From positions 15,662 through 79,661 of the forward strand of contig NZ_JBKEAA010000003.1 in NCBI RefSeq assembly GCF_047971665.1: a DNA stretch of 64,000 bases, given 5' to 3'. The translations under genes and the position numbers were made by a program. The stretch is from Castellaniella sp047971665. Lineage in GTDB: Bacteria; Pseudomonadota; Gammaproteobacteria; Burkholderiales; Burkholderiaceae_B. How positions within the stretch are numbered: the stretch's first letter is position 1; the number at the start of each line of letters is the position of its first letter. Shown one piece after another: positions 62,188 to 64,000 of this stretch. A model generated the notes under the pieces. The model was given only the letters and a program-made list of their open reading frames with translations, had not been told where the DNA came from and searched no databases.

Positions 62188-63109
62188 CGCACAGGCGGTT
62201 CCCACACCGCTCGTTCAGGCCTGGCGGCGGCAGTGGCGCGAGCACCGGATCGCGGCCCTGAGCTTGCTGGTGGCGTTGCTGGGCGTACTTTGGCTGCTGA
62301 TCGGCGGCGGGGTGGCGTCATTTGCGGACGGAAACCGGGGATATCTGGGGTACGCGGTTCTGGGTGGAACCGCGGGTTTCGGCGCCACGTCGCTGGGCGC
62401 GCTGCTGGCCTTTGGATTGCGCTCCGTCGAGACGCGCACGCAGGACTGCATGCTGGGGTTCGCGGCGGGGATGATGCTGGCGGCCAGTTCGTTCTCGTTG
62501 ATCCTGCCTGGCCTGGATGCGGCCCGCGAGTTGCTGGACAGCGGCGTGGGCGCGGCGCTGACGGTCGTGATCGGGCTGGGCCTGGGCGTGTTGCTGATGC
62601 TGGGGCTGGATTATTTCACGCCGCATCAGCATGAAAGCTCGGGGCCTCATGGCCCGGCAGCCGCCCGCATCAGCGGCGTCTGGCTGTTCGTGCTGGCCAT
62701 CGTGCTGCACAACCTGCCCGAAGGCATGGCGATCGGGGTGAGCTTCGCGCATGGCGATCTGGCGGTCGGTCTGCCGCTGACCACGGCCATCGCCATTCAG
62801 GACATTCCCGAAGGGCTTGCCGTGGCCCTGGCGCTGCGCGCCATCGGCTTGCCGCTCTGGCAGGCGGTTCTGGTCGCAATCGTCTCGGGTCTGATGGAGC
62901 CCCTGGGCGCGCTGGTGGGAGTGGGTCTTGCCAGCGGCTTGCCGATCGCCTATCCGGTCAGTCTGGGGCTTGCCGCTGGCGCGATGATCTTTGTGGTGTC
63001 GCACGAGGTGATTCCCGAGACCCATCGCAATGGTCACCAGACCGCGGCCACGGTGGGCCTGATGGCCGGCTTCGCCGTGATGATGTTCCTGGACACGGCG
63101 CTGGGGTAG
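62180..63109 (+). CDS. ZIP-family divalent metal transporter
   Basis: A 309-residue inner-membrane protein with eight hydrophobic helices. The family motifs are HNLPEGMAIGVSF near residue 184 and a second QDIPEGLAVALAL near 212, the metal-transporting HNxPEG pair, with a histidine-containing loop (HQHESSGPHG near 161). ZIP proteins import zinc, iron or manganese; the exact metal is unknown. It overlaps the upstream leader ORF by eight bases. Confidence 0.92.
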   Translation: MSDAQAVPTPLVQAWRRQWREHRIAALSLLVALLGVLWLLIGGGVASFADGNRGYLGYAVLGGTAGFGATSLGALLAFGLRSVETRTQDCMLGFAAGMMLAASSFSLILPGLDAARELLDSGVGAALTVVIGLGLGVLLMLGLDYFTPHQHESSGPHGPAAARISGVWLFVLAIVLHNLPEGMAIGVSFAHGDLAVGLPLTTAIAIQDIPEGLAVALALRAIGLPLWQAVLVAIVSGLMEPLGALVGVGLASGLPIAYPVSLGLAAGAMIFVVSHEVIPETHRNGHQTAATVGLMAGFAVMMFLDTALG

Positions 63110-63170
63110 CGGGAGCCGGTTCTTGCTGGTCAGGCCCCGCCCGGCGACGCAGCGAACTGCAAGGCACGTG

Positions 63171-63845
63171 TCATGGCATGTGCTTTTTTCGGGCTGGTCC
63201 GGTGTCCGGCGCAAGCCAGGGCGCGATGATCTCGCCCAGCGCTCGACCCAGAACCAGATGCTGAGGGGCGTCCAGGTGGACGCCATCGACGTCGCTGGAA
63301 TGGATGATGCTGCCCGCATCGAAAAAATCGCAGCAGGCCTGTGCGCAGACCAGACGATAGGCCTCGGCCAGCCCCTGGCATTTGCGCTCGCCGCCCGCGA
63401 ACTTGGGGGCGATGGGACCTTTGGGCGTGCGGATGGCGGGCGGGGCGACGACCAGGATGCGCGGCATCGGCATGGTCGGCTCGATGGGCGCGGTACGGAT
63501 CGCGTCGATCAGGGCCAGGATGCCCTGCGACGAATGCCAGGCATTGTGTTCGTGCATGGACTGGAAGTCGTTGGTCCCGAGCATCAGGATCACGAGATCC
63601 AGCGGTGAATGGATCTCGATGCGCTGCGCCAGCCCCGCCAACCCGTTGCGGCCCGGCTTGAAGGGGTCGTCCCAGACGGTGCGCCGGCCATTCAGGCAAT
63701 CCTCGATGAGGCGCACATCATGCCCGGCGGCGCGCAACCCGATTTCCATGACGCCCGGCCAGCGCTGTTCGAAAGGCAGGCGCGAGCGCGTGGTGGGGAT
63801 GATGCCCCAGGACAATGAATCGGAATAGACGAGGATGTGCCGCAT
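63171..63845 (-). CDS. SGNH/GDSL-family hydrolase
   Basis: A 224-residue esterase or acetylhydrolase-fold protein. The SGNH blocks are visible: VYSDSLSWGI near residue 6 with the nucleophile serine, LMLGTNDFQSM near residue 88, and DVDGVHLD near residue 187 with catalytic aspartate and histidine. No signal peptide. Substrate unknown. Frame is open upstream to the window end, but MRHILVYSDS is the natural family start. Confidence 0.88.
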   Translation of the reverse strand: MRHILVYSDSLSWGIIPTTRSRLPFEQRWPGVMEIGLRAAGHDVRLIEDCLNGRRTVWDDPFKPGRNGLAGLAQRIEIHSPLDLVILMLGTNDFQSMHEHNAWHSSQGILALIDAIRTAPIEPTMPMPRILVVAPPAIRTPKGPIAPKFAGGERKCQGLAEAYRLVCAQACCDFFDAGSIIHSSDVDGVHLDAPQHLVLGRALGEIIAPWLAPDTGPARKKHMP

Positions 63846-64000
63846 CCGGAATCCCTGTGTTTGCTTGACGGCGCCTGAATGACGTGTGGATACAGAGGCT
63901 AAGTCTGGTCGTGTGGCATCAGGTTCGTCAAGCAGGACAGGGCGCGCCTTCAGGACGGCGCGAGCGGTTCCTCGTTGCAGATCACCCTCCAGACAGTGGC

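Noticed and set aside
63950..64000. A possible end of a minus-strand gene (16 codons before a stop) at the window end
   Set aside because: Too short to support; the adjacent frame is also open. The last 155 bases hold no gene I can support.

Overview
The window looks like a chromosomal segment of a GC-rich betaproteobacterium, most likely of the family Alcaligenaceae (Burkholderiales). This is inferred from gene content: a phasin with a polyhydroxybutyrate-type promoter, the aat-bpt-pyrD cluster, dusB-fis-purH, a caa3-type CtaG assembly factor and a double-length UvrA. Almost every base is coding. I see no IS element, prophage, CRISPR array, rRNA or tRNA, and no gap longer than about 260 bases without a gene.

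Layout. 1-7.2 kb: purE-purK-tsaC (plus), a MaoC-like hydratase, then a minus-strand run chaC, pdxH, flavin reductase, purU, and divergent tcdA. 7.2-14.9 kb: a minus-strand operon of a four-ATPase, 1906-residue UvrA overlapping pabB and pabC. 15-21.7 kb: a 42-residue basic protein, a family 2 glycosyltransferase, a hypothetical gene ending in a long inverted repeat, ettA, an isochorismatase-fold hydrolase, a glycine-zipper lipoprotein and a membrane GGDEF-EAL protein. 21.8-28.6 kb: an acyl-CoA dehydrogenase behind a PsrA/FadP-like palindrome, an AEC transporter, and minus-strand glnS-minC-minD-minE. 28.7-34 kb: a cytochrome bd-like subunit pair, a ClC channel and ruvB. 34-42.6 kb: a minus-strand run ubiH-like, dusB, fis, purH, ruvC, ruvA, recQ and an MFS transporter with a probable 5' frameshift. 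42.7-53.3 kb: ctaG, bepA, a YheT-type hydrolase with ilvE and two small genes, rhlE, a thioredoxin-like gene, an EI24 membrane protein, a CinA-type domain protein, an IclR regulator and the phasin. 53.5-64 kb: an MdtAB-type RND pump, the nudix-aat-bpt-pyrD run, a hypothetical gene, a ZIP transporter behind a coupled leader ORF, and an SGNH hydrolase.

Most genes are housekeeping: purine synthesis (purE, purK, purH, purU), folate (pabB, pabC), DNA repair and recombination (uvrA, ruvA, ruvB, ruvC, recQ), division-site selection (min) and tRNA or protein modification (tsaC, tcdA, dusB, glnS, aat, bpt). The most unusual element is the cytochrome bd-like pair at 28755-31132. Its subunit I aligns without difficulty to CydA but lacks, as far as a by-eye alignment shows, all haem axial ligands, the proton-channel glutamates and the quinol-site glutamate, so it is probably not an oxidase. 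Also notable are the single-chain double UvrA, several perfect inverted repeats at promoters and two coupled leader ORFs (purE and ZIP).
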